DNA of 51,306 nucleotides, from NCBI GenBank assembly GCA_029781855.1, contig JAKOVX010000067.1, forward strand, positions 1-51,306. Reading direction: 5' to 3'. Below are positions 7,107-17,447 of this stretch, piece by piece (position 1 is the first letter of the stretch; every line of letters begins with the position of its first letter). Source of the DNA: Acidobacteriota bacterium. Its GTDB lineage: Bacteria; Acidobacteriota; Blastocatellia; Pyrinomonadales; Pyrinomonadaceae. The position numbers and the translations under genes are program-made. Below the pieces are notes generated by a model. It did not search any database and was not told the DNA's origin. It was given only the letters and a program-made list of their open reading frames with translations.

Positions 7107-7757
7107 CTACAGAATATTGACAGCCCGAGCGGCCAGAAGTGCCAGGACTGTCAGCGAGATCAACGATTGTGTCATCATCAGGACCTTTGCCCAACGCGTC
7201 AAAACCGGGACGTCCGTAGGTGAGAATGCTGTGCTCGTGTTGAACGCAAGGAAAAGATAATCGACAAAATTCGGTTTCCAGTTTTTCGGTCGAGCACCGG
7301 GCGGTATCGTCATCTGCGGGAAAAGAAATGCCCCTTCTTCATGATTTTTTCGTCGATCCCGGCCATGCGGCCCACCTGCATCGAGACGCCAATACCACAA
7401 TGCAAAGATCAGCACGTTTGTCACCCACAGGGCAGCCGCCGAGAAAAGAAGTTCGGTCGGCTGTTCGCGATGCTCCGGCAATCCCTGGATCAGCAGTCCG
7501 ACCGAGATGACCATACCGAGCGTCAGCACGACGCCGATGACGATTCCCAACACCTTGTTGACTATCAAAAAGCCTTTGAAATGCGTAAACATTGTAGGCG
7601 TCAGCAATACCAGGACCAGGATCAGAAATCCCCATCGCGGCCCTACGATCATGTGCGACGGCAATGCGGTAAATATTCCGCCAACCGCCACGACTACGAT
7701 CCATGCCAACCAGCGCGGCTCCGGGTTCCAGGATTCGGATGTCAGTTCTTTCGACAC
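7107..7757 (-). CDS. Integral membrane protein with potassium-channel-like C-terminal region
   Basis: 216 residues from a GTG start. Four or five membrane segments: residues 16-32, 42-56, 68-92, 104-122 and 190-214. The C-terminal part, NFVDYLFLAFNTSTAFSPTDV then WAKVLMMTQSLISLTVLALLAARAVNIL, looks like a pore helix with loop followed by a last helix, as in two-TM ion channels. The filter is STAFSPTD rather than TVGYGD, so K+ selectivity is not expected. Similar proteins are annotated as uncharacterised membrane proteins. It converges on ruvB. Function not assigned. Confidence 0.7.
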   Translation of the reverse strand: MSKELTSESWNPEPRWLAWIVVVAVGGIFTALPSHMIVGPRWGFLILVLVLLTPTMFTHFKGFLIVNKVLGIVIGVVLTLGMVISVGLLIQGLPEHREQPTELLFSAAALWVTNVLIFALWYWRLDAGGPHGRDRRKNHEEGAFLFPQMTIPPGARPKNWKPNFVDYLFLAFNTSTAFSPTDVPVLTRWAKVLMMTQSLISLTVLALLAARAVNIL

Positions 7758-7762
7758 GTAAA

Positions 7763-8103
7763 CATATTAACCGAAATCGGCGATTTGAACCTCACAATGT
7801 TTTCGGAGGATCGCATGTGTTTATTAATTTGGTTCTCAAGGAGTCGGATCGAATTTACCTAACTATGGGATGCCGAATACAGTCAGATTTATTAATACTG
7901 ATCGAAAGATTCTGTAGCGCAACGTAGTTCAAACATGTTAATATCCGGAGTATCGATTCTATCGATCCTCACTTCGATTACTAACAACCTAATTAGCGGT
8001 TTTCTCGAAAAGATCTATTTAAGTGTTTCGGCATTATCACTTGCCGCATTTCAAATTCAAAGTAAGTTTGGATTCAGATGCGTGAACGAGCGGGGTATTA
8101 ACC
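7763..8103. other. Intergenic region between divergent genes, nothing recognisable
   Basis: About 340 bases, A/T-richer than the flanks, separating the minus-strand membrane protein gene and the plus-strand exported protein gene. It must hold both promoters. I see no convincing pair of -35/-10 boxes, repeat or RNA gene. An open frame from 7935 has no coding look. Confidence 0.4.
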
Positions 8104-10887
8104 ATGAACAAACTTCTGGCCATTGGTCGTGCCGCAGGGCTAATTTCAATTGCGTTACTCTTTGCGAACGTCGGGGTTGCGTCGGCACAGCGTCCGGCCG
8201 GGAAGGATTCGACACCAAATTCAAAAATTAAGAGATCGAAAGAATCAGAACGCGAGCGCCAACGTGCTTCGCGGGCCTACCGAGCAAGCCTGACTCCCGC
8301 TGCTATACGTCGGGCCCAAAACCGGAAAACGGTTGTTCTGCCTATGGAATTCCTGGGCGAATCGGAACCCCTAAAAAGCTTGGCTGCGAGTAAATTACCG
8401 CCGGTGAGCAAGGAGAACGGGATGCTGCAGGAGAGCGAGGTCGAACCGCTGATCGAAATTCCCGACGACCGTCTCGTCAAAACGGGACCGATCGTCGAGT
8501 CATTTTTGCAGACCGACACGCCATCCAACAACGTCGTCGTCGCGGGTACGAGCTTTGAAGGACCCGGAACCGGATTATCCGGTTTTTCGATGACGGGAGC
8601 TCCGCCGGATACAACGATGGCCGTAGGCCCGAACCACATCGTTGCATGGGTAAACTCGCAGTATGCAGTTTTTGACAAGAGCGGCACCGTCCTTACGGGA
8701 CCGGTAAACGGAAATACTCTGTTCACTGGTGTCGCAAATTTATGCGCGACAACCAACCGCGGCGACCCGATCCTGCAGTATGACCGTCTAGCCGACCGAT
8801 GGATAATGAGCCAGTTCGCGTTCAACGTCACCGGTGGTAGTCCGTCGTCGCCATATCTCCAGTGCATTGCCGTTTCGACGACAAACGATCCGACCGGCAC
8901 GTATTATCGGTATTCGATCACGTTCGGGTCGACGAGCCCCGACGGCTTCAACGATTACGGAAAACTCGGGATCTGGAACGACGGGTACTATACTTCATAC
9001 AATATTTTTGGCGGTTCGCCTGCAGGCGGTAATACCGGCGTCGCTCTGTGCGTATCTGAGCGTGCGAAAATGCTGGTGGGCGACGGTTCGGCGAAAACTC
9101 TCTGTGCCCCGACGACGTTTTACGCGGGCGGTGCATCATTGCTTCCGGCGGACATTGACGGGTCGCTGCTGCCGGTCGATACGACGCGTGGCGGGATCTT
9201 TATTCGGCAATCAACCGCTCCCGCGTTGCGATACTTGAGGTTGAAGCCGAATTTTACTTCGTCGACCGTCACAATTACCGATGGTTTCGGAGGAGCCACC
9301 GGCTCCTTTGTCGAACTCGGTCTCGGAGCCACGAACCGTGCATGTAATGGGAGCGGCGGTACGTGCATAGTTCAACCGGGAACTACCAACAAACTTGACA
9401 CGTTGGGCGACCGGATGATGTATCGTCTCGCCTACAGAAATCGAGGCGGCGTGGACAGCCTTGTCGTAACTCAGTCGGTTGACCCCGATGGGTCGGGGGC
9501 CAGAAGCTCGGCGATCCGCTGGTATGAGATCCGAAATCCGCTTGGCAACCCAGCCGATACCGACACCTCAAAACGACCATACCTGTATCAATCCGGCACT
9601 TACGATCCGGGTGCGACCGGCGATCGTTGGATGGGTTCGGCGGCGATGGATAAATACGGCAATATCCTGGTCGGATATTCGATCGCGAACGGTGCGTCCT
9701 CGCTTAAACCCTCGATCGCGATCGCCGGCCGTTCGCAATGCGACGCCCTAAATACGCTGCAGGCCGAGCAGATCGCCGTCACGGGAAGCGGTTCCCAAAC
9801 GGGAACACTATCACGCTGGGGCGATTACTCGACGATGCAGGTGGACCCGGCGGACGATACGACGTTCTGGTACATTGCCGAGTACCTCTCTGCCGACGGC
9901 ACGTTCAACTGGCGAACCCGAATCGTGTCTTACAGTTTTCCGACGACGACCGCGACTGCCTCCGGAGACTTCAATACACCCGGAAACTGGAGCAACGGCA
10001 TACCGTCCACCTCAACGACCGGGATCGTTCCGTCGGGGAAGACGATGACTGTGAGTTCGCCGACGACGGTCTGCAATCTGGACGTCGCGACCGGCGGGAA
10101 TGTCGTGATGAACTCGAACATCGACATAACCGGAGCACTGAATCTTGGGAACATTATTGACACGAGCTCGAGCGTGATCGGATTGGGCTGTCAGGCAACG
10201 GTCTCGGGTGCATCCGCAACTTCGTACCTGCGGGGCACGGTCAGAAAAGATTTTTGCTCGACGGGAGGCTTTGTATTTCCCACCGGTTCGGCTAATGGAT
10301 ATTCACCAGTAAACGCCAACGTTACTGCGTTAACTACAAATCCGTCCAGCCTTTCAGTACAGGCTATTCAGAACGTCCGTCCGGGCATGTACACCGCGAA
10401 TTCGCTCCAACGCTATTGGACATTAGCCTCGACAGGTAACCTAACGACGAACCTGACATTTAACTACTTGGATGGAGATATATCCGGAAACGAAGCGAGT
10501 TACTTGCTGTACAAGTGGAACGGAACGAACTCGACTGCTGTGCCCTTCACTCTAAACACCGCGGCGAACACGATATCCGCTGCGGGCGTCTCGTCGTTCT
10601 CTGACTGGACTGCAGGGAGCCTCGCTCCAACGGCCGCTGGCGTCACGGTTTCAGGACGTGTTCTGACGCAGAGCGGGCAAGGCTTGCGAAATGCGGTCGT
10701 TACGATCTCGGATCCGGCCGGTAATTCGAGGAGTACGCTTACAAGCTCGTTCGGGTACTACAGCTTCACGGATGTCGAGGTCGGGCAATCTTACACGGTA
10801 AGCGTTTCGTCGAAACGCTTCACTTTCGCTACTCGTTTCGTAAACTTAACCGACGCGGTCGATGGGTTGGATTTTACGGCTCAGTAG
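8104..10887 (+). CDS. Large exported protein with C-terminal carboxypeptidase-regulatory-like domain
   Basis: 927 residues. A signal peptide occupies residues 1-29 (hydrophobic core LISIALLFANVGVASA). Residues 30-130 are basic and low in order. The region 140-620 has repeated strand-rich blocks with Asp/Gly loops (GAPPDTTMAVGPNHIVAWVN, YDRLADRWIMSQFAF), probably a beta-propeller. Residues 620-720 contain FNTPGNWSNGIPSTSTTGIVPSG, resembling surface beta-helix modules. The last 85 residues are a CarboxypepD_reg-like Ig fold (VSGRVLTQSGQGLRNAVVTISD, SSFGYYSFTDVEVGQSYTVSV). Probably a cell-surface or secreted protein. No catalytic motif is visible. It is monocistronic and followed by a terminator. 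Confidence 0.85.
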   Translation: MNKLLAIGRAAGLISIALLFANVGVASAQRPAGKDSTPNSKIKRSKESERERQRASRAYRASLTPAAIRRAQNRKTVVLPMEFLGESEPLKSLAASKLPPVSKENGMLQESEVEPLIEIPDDRLVKTGPIVESFLQTDTPSNNVVVAGTSFEGPGTGLSGFSMTGAPPDTTMAVGPNHIVAWVNSQYAVFDKSGTVLTGPVNGNTLFTGVANLCATTNRGDPILQYDRLADRWIMSQFAFNVTGGSPSSPYLQCIAVSTTNDPTGTYYRYSITFGSTSPDGFNDYGKLGIWNDGYYTSYNIFGGSPAGGNTGVALCVSERAKMLVGDGSAKTLCAPTTFYAGGASLLPADIDGSLLPVDTTRGGIFIRQSTAPALRYLRLKPNFTSSTVTITDGFGGATGSFVELGLGATNRACNGSGGTCIVQPGTTNKLDTLGDRMMYRLAYRNRGGVDSLVVTQSVDPDGSGARSSAIRWYEIRNPLGNPADTDTSKRPYLYQSGTYDPGATGDRWMGSAAMDKYGNILVGYSIANGASSLKPSIAIAGRSQCDALNTLQAEQIAVTGSGSQTGTLSRWGDYSTMQVDPADDTTFWYIAEYLSADGTFNWRTRIVSYSFPTTTATASGDFNTPGNWSNGIPSTSTTGIVPSGKTMTVSSPTTVCNLDVATGGNVVMNSNIDITGALNLGNIIDTSSSVIGLGCQATVSGASATSYLRGTVRKDFCSTGGFVFPTGSANGYSPVNANVTALTTNPSSLSVQAIQNVRPGMYTANSLQRYWTLASTGNLTTNLTFNYLDGDISGNEASYLLYKWNGTNSTAVPFTLNTAANTISAAGVSSFSDWTAGSLAPTAAGVTVSGRVLTQSGQGLRNAVVTISDPAGNSRSTLTSSFGYYSFTDVEVGQSYTVSVSSKRFTFATRFVNLTDAVDGLDFTAQ

Positions 10888-10904
10888 ATCCGTCGAACGT
10901 ACGC

Positions 10905-10939
10905 AAAATGGCTCCATCCGACACCCGGGGCCATTTTTT
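10905..10939 (+). terminator. Intrinsic terminator after the large exported protein gene
   Basis: Arms AAAATGGCTCC (10905-10915) and GGGGCCATTTT (10927-10937) pair with a single G-T wobble. The stem merges into a run of six T. It lies 18 bases after the stop codon. Confidence 0.85.
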
Positions 10940-10964
10940 GTGCCTTTGAATCCTTCAGATTTGT

Positions 10965-11426
10965 TTACTTAGACCGGCAAGGATCGGCATCAGAGAAACC
11001 GGTTTGGTCCGAGGGAACGGAAATATCCCATTTTCCACCGTCGCGAGACACGGCTTTTGCCCAGTATGTAGGGATCGCTGCCAGCGGGTTACCCGGAATG
11101 TCGTATCTTGCTTCGACATCGACCTTGACCGTGTAATAACCGCCGCAGTAAAAGAAGGTCACGTCGGTGGCCGTCCGTTTCTGAACGTCGAGGAAATACG
11201 ATCGGACGTTCTCTTCCAGGCCCTTTGGCCCGAGGACCTGATCTCCGATCCCGGGCAGGGTTATATAGTAAATGACGGTTCCAACTACGATCACCAACGC
11301 AGCGACGATGAGCAAAAGCTTGACGTAGTGCCGATTGAATCCGGTGATCTCCTGTTGCGTTTCGAAGAGTCGATTCTTGTCGTCCGGCTGGGCAATTTGA
11401 TCAACATCCTCGTCAAATAATCCCAT
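10965..11426 (-). CDS. Single-pass membrane protein of unknown function
   Basis: 153 residues from the ATG at 11426, chosen because AGGTG lies 5 bases upstream; the frame extends 17 codons further to 11477. Residues 1-30 are acidic and cytoplasmic. One membrane helix follows (VKLLLIVAALVIVVGTVIYYITL), then about 95 extracytoplasmic residues containing VTFFYCGGYYTVKVDVEARYDIPGN and a second Cys near the end (DADPC). The two Cys may form a disulfide. No family recognised. It converges on the exported protein gene across the terminator. Confidence 0.7.
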   Translation of the reverse strand: MGLFDEDVDQIAQPDDKNRLFETQQEITGFNRHYVKLLLIVAALVIVVGTVIYYITLPGIGDQVLGPKGLEENVRSYFLDVQKRTATDVTFFYCGGYYTVKVDVEARYDIPGNPLAAIPTYWAKAVSRDGGKWDISVPSDQTGFSDADPCRSK

Positions 11427-11649
11427 GATGCACCTCACTCCGGCGATGACCGTCGTTCCCGAAACGAGATATATCACCGAATTGGCTCGCGCGCAACTGT
11501 TTCCCGGTCAAACTTGATAGTCATTATTCGTCGTGTGTATGTTCGCAAACGCACGAACGCGGAATATCAGAGCCGTGTATGCTAAATGAATTGGCCGGGG
11601 TGTAAAGCGGGTTGCGTCATTTTGCGGTCATAAACGGAGTTAAAGCATT

Positions 11650-11922
11650 ATGAAAAAGATATTGATCGTCCTTGCCCTAATTATTGCTACCACTGTCTTC
11701 TGGATACCTTCCGAAGGCGGTTCGGTGTCCGCCCAGAATCGGCAGGAGCGGTCGGAAGGGCGACATCATCGCAAGGATCACGGCCGGAAGTACACTCACG
11801 GATATAGGAATTACGGCCAGTACCGTCGCACGCAAGTCGGTCACCGTAGATTTCGACTCCACAGGCAATACTATCGCCGCAACGGAATTCGCTTGTCACG
11901 ATGGGTCCGCATCTATTTTTAA
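11650..11922 (+). CDS. Small exported His/Arg/Tyr-rich basic protein
   Basis: 90 residues. The first 29 form a signal peptide (KKILIVLALIIATTVFW then SVSAQ). The mature part is extremely basic, with about a third Arg/His and many Tyr (HHRKDHGRKYTHGYRNYGQY), and no hydrophobic core. It could bind polyanions, metal or the cell envelope. I recognise no family. It is single, convergent with gyrA and followed by a shared hairpin terminator. Confidence 0.65.
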   Translation: MKKILIVLALIIATTVFWIPSEGGSVSAQNRQERSEGRHHRKDHGRKYTHGYRNYGQYRRTQVGHRRFRLHRQYYRRNGIRLSRWVRIYF

Positions 11923-11950
11923 GAGCTAACCTGAGGACCGTTTAAATAGA

Positions 11951-11985
11951 GGAAGGGCTCCCGTTTGATCGGGAGCCCTTCCTTG
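11951..11985. terminator. Bidirectional terminator between small basic protein gene and gyrA
   Basis: A perfect 12-base-pair stem, GGAAGGGCTCCC at 11951-11962 with GGGAGCCCTTCC at 11971-11982, and an 8-base loop. It sits between two convergent genes. T-tracts are weak on both sides (TTGTT to the right; the left side read on the minus strand gives TCTATTT). Confidence 0.8.
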
Positions 11986-12013
11986 TTCTACGTCTTCTAC
12001 TCGAGAGGATTCA

Positions 12014-14557
12014 CTAATCGTCTTCCTCATCGACCGCGAGCAACGATGCACTTGTAACAAGATCGTCCTCGCCGCACTTGATGAGCGTCACGCCCTGAGC
12101 ACTTCGGCCCGTTTCGCGAATCTTATCGACACCGAGCCGAATGAGTTTCGCCTGCTGCGTGATGATCATGATCTCGCTGTCGTCTTCAACGGGAAACGCC
12201 GCGACAACCTTGCCGGTCTTCTCTGTCGTTTTCATATTGATGACGCCAATGCCGCCGCGTTTTGTAAGGCGATAGCTGTCAACAGTCGTCTGCTTGCCAA
12301 ACCCTCTTTCAGAAACCGAAAGGATCTTTTCGGCACCAGCCGGCGAAACGGCGCAAACCGAAACCACGAAATCTCCTTTGCGTAGATTTACACCGCGAAC
12401 CCCACGAGCGACGCGACCCATCGGACGAACATCCGATTCCTTGAATTTGACCGCCATCCCGTCATGAGTCGCGATAAATATCTGCTGCTTCCCGTCAGTT
12501 CGGATGACTTCGAGCAGCTCGTCGCCTTCGTCAATATTGATTGCATTGATGCCTGATACCCGAATGTTTTGGTAATCGGACAGTTTAGACTTCTTAATAA
12601 TTCCCTGTTTCGTCACCATTGTCAGATAGATCTCTTCCTCGAAATCCTTGACTGCCATCACAGCTACAAGTTTGCGTTCGCTGGACAACTGGACCAGGTT
12701 GACCACGGCCTTGCCGCGTGCGGAGGTGTCGCCCTCGGGAATTTCGTGGACCTTGATCTTAAAGACCTGTCCGTCATCGGTGAAGATCATCAAATACGCG
12801 TGCGTAGAGGCAATAAATAGATGCTCGACAAAATCGTCGTTCTTCGCCTTGGCCCCGAGCCTGCCTTTCCCGCCGCGGCCTTGTCGGGTGTAGGCAGTGA
12901 CCGGAGTCCGTTTGATATAACCGGCATTCGTGACAGTGATCGCAACATCCTCGTCCGGTATCAGATCCTCAATGCTTAGTTCCACGCCGGCATCGACGAT
13001 GACCGTTCGTCGCGCGTCGCCGAATACGCGTTTCACCTCGGTCAATTCGTCAACGATCACCTGCCGGAGAACACCTTCGTTCTGCAGAATGTTTTCGAGT
13101 TCAGCAATGTACTTGATGATCTCGGCATATTCGTCCAGGATCTTTTGACGCTCAAGAGCCGACAATCGTCGGAGCTGCAGATCAAGGATCGCCTGTGCCT
13201 GGATCTCAGAGAACTCAAGGCTGGTGATCACCTTGTTTAGTTCCTTAACGAACTGTTCCTTGGTCTTGTCACCTGTTACACCACGCCACGCAGCGATCTC
13301 GCTTGCTGTCTTCAGGTCGGCTGTGAGCCAGGACCTCGCCTCATCAACCGAACGCGAATTTCGGATCAGAGGAATGATGTAGTCGAGCGCATCGATGGCC
13401 TTATTGAGACCCTCTAAAATGTGAGCACGAGCCTGAGCTTTGCGAAGGTCAAATTCAGTCCTACGACGAACGACCTCACGGCGAAATTCGACGAACGCCT
13501 CGAGCATCTGCTTTAAATTGAGCAGTCGGGGCTGGCCATCGACGATCGCGATGTTGATGATGCCGAACGACGACTGCATCGGCGTCAGCTTATAGAGTTT
13601 GTTCAGGATGACCTGCGGTATCGCATCGCGTTTTAATTCGATGACGATGCGCATGCCCTCGCGGTTCGATTCGTCGCGGATCTCCGAGATACCGTCGAGA
13701 CGTTTTTCGTGAACGAGTTCCGCGATCTTTTCGATCAGTTTTGCCTTGTTTACCTGATACGGGATCTCGGTAATGACAACCGCGTCACGAACTCGGTCAC
13801 CGCGGCCGATCTCGTCGACGACTGCACGGGCACGCATCTGAATGATGCCGCGGCCCTCGCGATACGCCCGATGGATCTCCTCACGTCCATAGATAAATCC
13901 GGCCGTTGGAAAGTCCGGACCGGGAACGATCTTAATAAGGTCATCAACCGGAATTGCGGGGTCGCGCAAAAGCTCGATCGTGGCTTCGAGTATCTCAGAG
14001 AGGTTGTGCGGCGGTATCTTTGTCGCCATTCCGACCGCGATGCCTTCGGAACCATTTACCAGCAAAAGCGGAATGCGTGTCGGTAACACTTTCGGCTCGG
14101 AAAGCGATTCGTCGTAATTCGGCTGAAAATCGACGGTCTCCTTGTTGATATCGTCGAGGACCTCATTGGTGATCTTTGCGAGCCGGACCTCGGTGTATCG
14201 CATTGCCGCGGCATTATCACCATCGATGGAGCCGAAATTTCCCTGCCCATCGACCAGCGGATAACGCATCGAGAAATCCTGCGCCATACGTACGATCGAG
14301 TCGTAAATAGCCGAATCGCCGTGCGGGTGGTACTTACCCATCACATCGCCGACCGCACGGGCGGACTTACGATACGGCTTACCGGCAGTGTTTCCCTGCT
14401 CGAACATTCCAAATAGAATGCGGCGGTGGACTGGCTTGAGGCCGTCACGCACGTCCGGAAGAGCCCGGCCGATAATAACGGACATTGCGTAGTCGAGATA
14501 TGACCGACGCATCTCGTCTTCGATGTTGATCTGGTTACGTTCTAATAGTGAGTCCAT
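12014..14557 (-). CDS. gyrA: DNA gyrase subunit A
   Basis: 847 residues, normal GyrA length. It opens [28 protein letters not shown]. The breakage-reunion domain has [11 protein letters not shown] and the quinolone-determining region [20 protein letters not shown] with the wild-type Ser and Asp. AAAMRYTE carries the catalytic Tyr near residue 122. Repeated blades of the C-terminal DNA-wrapping domain follow from about residue 510. The GyrA box reads QGRGGKG instead of the usual QRRGGKG, a single Arg-to-Gly change. The protein ends in an acidic tail. With GyrB it introduces negative supercoils. gyrB is not adjacent. Confidence 0.98.
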   Translation of the reverse strand: MDSLLERNQINIEDEMRRSYLDYAMSVIIGRALPDVRDGLKPVHRRILFGMFEQGNTAGKPYRKSARAVGDVMGKYHPHGDSAIYDSIVRMAQDFSMRYPLVDGQGNFGSIDGDNAAAMRYTEVRLAKITNEVLDDINKETVDFQPNYDESLSEPKVLPTRIPLLLVNGSEGIAVGMATKIPPHNLSEILEATIELLRDPAIPVDDLIKIVPGPDFPTAGFIYGREEIHRAYREGRGIIQMRARAVVDEIGRGDRVRDAVVITEIPYQVNKAKLIEKIAELVHEKRLDGISEIRDESNREGMRIVIELKRDAIPQVILNKLYKLTPMQSSFGIINIAIVDGQPRLLNLKQMLEAFVEFRREVVRRRTEFDLRKAQARAHILEGLNKAIDALDYIIPLIRNSRSVDEARSWLTADLKTASEIAAWRGVTGDKTKEQFVKELNKVITSLEFSEIQAQAILDLQLRRLSALERQKILDEYAEIIKYIAELENILQNEGVLRQVIVDELTEVKRVFGDARRTVIVDAGVELSIEDLIPDEDVAITVTNAGYIKRTPVTAYTRQGRGGKGRLGAKAKNDDFVEHLFIASTHAYLMIFTDDGQVFKIKVHEIPEGDTSARGKAVVNLVQLSSERKLVAVMAVKDFEEEIYLTMVTKQGIIKKSKLSDYQNIRVSGINAINIDEGDELLEVIRTDGKQQIFIATHDGMAVKFKESDVRPMGRVARGVRGVNLRKGDFVVSVCAVSPAGAEKILSVSERGFGKQTTVDSYRLTKRGGIGVINMKTTEKTGKVVAAFPVEDDSEIMIITQQAKLIRLGVDKIRETGRSAQGVTLIKCGEDDLVTSASLLAVDEEDD

Positions 14558-14803
14558 TTTTTCGATTTAATCAAAATAGGCCTAAAGTCAAAAAGGGCCG
14601 AAGTCTTTGCGAGAATATTAGGAATTCCAAGTCGAGAAAAATAATTATGGATAAAATCCCAAAATCTATGTATCATTGATTTTACAGGTTTAAAGGCCTG
14701 TTCCGCAACATCCGACAGAGTTGCCTCCACTGCTCACTAGCACTAGTTTTTTTAGAACGTGTTTTCCCGACTTGCTGTTCGCCTAAACCCGAATAGCTGC
14801 TCT

Positions 14804-15565
14804 ATGTCTGCTCTCGACACTTACAATGAAAATCGTCGACTTCCGCGTTACCCGCGGCGTATGGCGGCTCGCGCAGAGGCCATAACAAGTCGCAATATAA
14901 GTTGGGAAGAAGCCGCCGAAATAAAAGATGTGTCCTCAGTCGGGGCCGCAATGGTCTTAAAGCGTCCGGTAAGGCGCGGCCGCATCCTTCGACTGACCCT
15001 CGAAATGCCGCGGCACTTGCGGAAGTACGACCTCGACGCTGTCGATTATCAAGTTTGGGGCATCGTGCGCCGCAGCATCGCCGTTACGAGCTCTGACGGC
15101 GTTTCCGCTCATGCGACCGGGATCGCGTTTATCGGAGAATTCCCGCCTAAAGATTTCTTTGAACATTCAGCCCGCATCTACAACATCTCTTACGAAGGTT
15201 CAAAGCCAGGCGAGTTTTGGGAGGTTGTTGATCCTGCGACGAGATTAAACAATGGGTCGAACTACGGCGAATTCAGAAAAGAAACGCGTTTGCCGATCCC
15301 CGAGGAACTGGTCGTTGAGATATTGGACGAAACCGGTGAGGTGGTTTCCTCCGAAGTGTCCGTGACAGCCAATATTAGTTTCGGCGGGGCGACCGTCTTT
15401 ACGGAATTTTTTGCCGAGGTCGGCTCGTTCCTACGAGTTATCTCCCGGCGACTGGATCTTGAAATTATTGCAATAGTTCGTCACCGTCATCAGGGTCCGG
15501 GCGACTCTGCAAAGCTGAATATTGAATTTGTTGATAAGGTCTTCCCGCTTGAGGGTATCGGCTGA
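14804..15565 (+). CDS. Tandem PilZ-like domain protein, type A, copy 1
   Basis: 253 residues from the ATG at 14804; a GTG 15 codons upstream is the longer option. Two PilZ-like barrels are visible. The first, near residues 8-130, has RRLPRYPRR, DVSSVGAAMVLKRPV and IGIAF-like strands ending ATGIAFIGEFPPKDFF. The second, residues 150-253, has RKETRLPIPEELVVEI and NISFGGATVFTEF. The D/NxSxxG motif and preceding Arg cluster are c-di-GMP-binding signatures, and both domains keep them. It is most similar to the third gene of the array, suggesting duplication. Role in c-di-GMP signalling is inferred from the fold. Confidence 0.75.
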   Translation: MSALDTYNENRRLPRYPRRMAARAEAITSRNISWEEAAEIKDVSSVGAAMVLKRPVRRGRILRLTLEMPRHLRKYDLDAVDYQVWGIVRRSIAVTSSDGVSAHATGIAFIGEFPPKDFFEHSARIYNISYEGSKPGEFWEVVDPATRLNNGSNYGEFRKETRLPIPEELVVEILDETGEVVSSEVSVTANISFGGATVFTEFFAEVGSFLRVISRRLDLEIIAIVRHRHQGPGDSAKLNIEFVDKVFPLEGIG

Positions 15566-15610
15566 GCCCCTGCTAATTTCTCCCATTGCTACATCTATCG
15601 ATCAAACCAT

Positions 15611-16405
15611 ATGTCCCGCAGGCGTAAATCAGATAAACAAAAAAGCAGAAACGAGACTCCGGCGATTTCACCGGTTCAGGATACTGTGTTCGTGCGGGAA
15701 TCATCTGACTCAACTTGGTCGGAGGCGATCAATGTCAAGATCGTCTCGAGTTTTGGAGCCGGGTTTGAAGTGTCGCGCGAATGTCGCTTGGGTACTTTGA
15801 TCCGCCTGGAGCTTGCGCTGCCAGTTGAATTACGTGCGTTCGATCATGACAAAGAAGTCTATTCCGTCATCGCTCTCGTCCAACACTGTAACAGGATCGG
15901 CAAACGGGCCGACGACGGGTATCATTTGAGCGTCATTTTTGTTGGGAAGGAATTCCCGGACAGTTACGTCGAGAATCCTGCGCAAGCGTACCGCTTGACC
16001 GGCGCCGCACAAGATGGGCTCTGGCGAGTCACCGAGTGTCTTAGTCAGTTCAAGCAGAGGCAATACCCGCGATTTGATATCAAATTGACCGTCGAACTTG
16101 GATGGATCCAAAGCAGTAAACGAATGATCGTGAAGGAGCAAACTGTCACTCGGGATATTGGTTCGAGAGGCGTATCGGTAGTTTCCGGTCTCGACGCGAA
16201 ACGAGGCGACAAGATAAAGTTCGCCTGTCGTGACATCGACTTTTACGCCATCGCCGTTGTCGTAAACCGCAGAATTCTTGTCGGCGAGAAGGATCTGCTG
16301 CACATGAAGTTCGTTGACCATAAATTTCCTATTGAGCGGATCCTCTTTAGCCCCGCTGCCGACGGAGCGTCCGCACCCAAACCTCACGACATTTTTCGTG
16401 GTTGA
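15611..16405 (+). CDS. Tandem PilZ-like domain protein, type B, copy 1
   Basis: 264 residues. The first domain has lost the Asp of the PilZ motif (KIVSSFGAGFEVSRECRLG) and the N-terminal Arg box is weak, so c-di-GMP binding there is doubtful. The second domain retains QRQYPRFDIKLTVEL and DIGSRGVSVVSGLDAKRGDKIKF. Strand pattern YSVIALVQHCNRIGK and YRLTGAAQDGLWRVTE are shared with the fourth gene, not with the first and third. It starts 45 bases after the preceding gene, probably in one transcript. No membrane segment or output domain is seen, so it may be an adaptor. Confidence 0.72.
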   Translation: MSRRRKSDKQKSRNETPAISPVQDTVFVRESSDSTWSEAINVKIVSSFGAGFEVSRECRLGTLIRLELALPVELRAFDHDKEVYSVIALVQHCNRIGKRADDGYHLSVIFVGKEFPDSYVENPAQAYRLTGAAQDGLWRVTECLSQFKQRQYPRFDIKLTVELGWIQSSKRMIVKEQTVTRDIGSRGVSVVSGLDAKRGDKIKFACRDIDFYAIAVVVNRRILVGEKDLLHMKFVDHKFPIERILFSPAADGASAPKPHDIFRG

Positions 16406-16590
16406 CGACTTAAAAAGTGCCCGCCGTTTTGTTAAAAATGACCCTGGATCAACTCGCCATCTTAATTGGTTCATTCACGAATATGGAAAAACCGCCATTT
16501 TATCCGTTTCTTTTTTATGTGGGTGTGATGCCTATTGCACCTGTAACTCCCAGTTCCTCTTCAATTCTTAAAATAGTCTGAGATAACACC

Positions 16591-17397
16591 ATGCTGACAT
16601 CAAGCCAAGAAGAAGCTACGCAGGCCGAACAGCCGAGCGAAAACGCCAAGGTCGCAAAAGAAAACCGTCGGATCCAGCGGATATCGCTGCCATTGCCGGT
16701 TCGGGTCGAAGTCAAGATCGACCGTTCGGCCGCGTGGAATGAAATAACCAGGCTCTCGGATGTTTCTGCATTTGGAGCCGGTTTCACAATCAAACGCCCG
16801 GTAAAGCGGGGGCGCATGGTTCAGCTCACGATACCAATGCCCAGGCAATTGCGGTGCTTTGACTACAGCGAGGCCCAGTATAAGATCTGGGCGCTGATCC
16901 GACGCTGCATCGAAGTTAAGGTAAATGGCAGCGAGCCGTCGTATGCAGTTGGCGTTGCTTTCATCGGCAAGACCCCGCCCGAAGGATTTTACGAACAACC
17001 TGCCCGTCTCTATGATATTTCTCACCGGGACTCTGACGGTCAAGGCATGTGGCACGTCATTGAGGCGGATCTGAACGCTGACGACAGCGACCTGCCGGCG
17101 AACCTTCGAAAGCAATCGAGGTTTCATATTCCTGAAGCGTTGATACTCGAGCTCATGGATGAAAGCGGCGAGGTGACGGCTACCGAATCGACAGTCACGG
17201 AAAACATCAGTGTCGGCGGTGCCGCTGTTTTCACTCAGTTTAAGGTCGATGCTGGAACTTTCATCCGCGTGACTAGCGAACGCCACAATGTTAAAATCAT
17301 TTCTGTAGTTCGTGGCCGCAGGGTGGGTCCGGATGGAATTACTCGACTTCACTTAGAGTTTATCGATCGGACGTTTCCCCTGGAAGGGATCGAGTAA
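16591..17397 (+). CDS. Tandem PilZ-like domain protein, type A, copy 2
   Basis: 268 residues. First domain: KENRRIQRISLPLPVRVEV, then DVSAFGAGFTIKRPVKRGRM. Second domain: RKQSRFHIPEALILELMDESGE and NISVGGAAVFTQFKVDAGTFIRV, ending LEFIDRTFPLEGIE. The last phrase is nearly identical to the end of the first gene in the array (NIEFVDKVFPLEGIG). The Arg box and D/NxSxxG motifs are intact in both domains. A gap of 185 bases precedes it, larger than the other gaps in the array, leaving room for a second promoter. Confidence 0.75.
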   Translation: MLTSSQEEATQAEQPSENAKVAKENRRIQRISLPLPVRVEVKIDRSAAWNEITRLSDVSAFGAGFTIKRPVKRGRMVQLTIPMPRQLRCFDYSEAQYKIWALIRRCIEVKVNGSEPSYAVGVAFIGKTPPEGFYEQPARLYDISHRDSDGQGMWHVIEADLNADDSDLPANLRKQSRFHIPEALILELMDESGEVTATESTVTENISVGGAAVFTQFKVDAGTFIRVTSERHNVKIISVVRGRRVGPDGITRLHLEFIDRTFPLEGIE

Positions 17398-17447
17398 CGC
17401 GGTCGATTCCGCGAACCATCCGCAGTTATGCCACCCGCATCCCAGAT

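Noticed and set aside
7935..8231. 98-codon plus-strand frame before the large exported protein
   Set aside because: It overlaps the true start and signal peptide of the 8104 gene in another frame and has no domain, ribosome site or plausible composition.
12014..14557. Possible fluoroquinolone-resistance substitutions in gyrA
   Set aside because: The quinolone-determining region carries the sensitive-type Ser and Asp (GDSAIYDS).
14542..14730. Minus-strand frame of 62 codons upstream of gyrA
   Set aside because: No Shine-Dalgarno, no family similarity, and it overlaps the gyrA start; more likely the gyrA leader.
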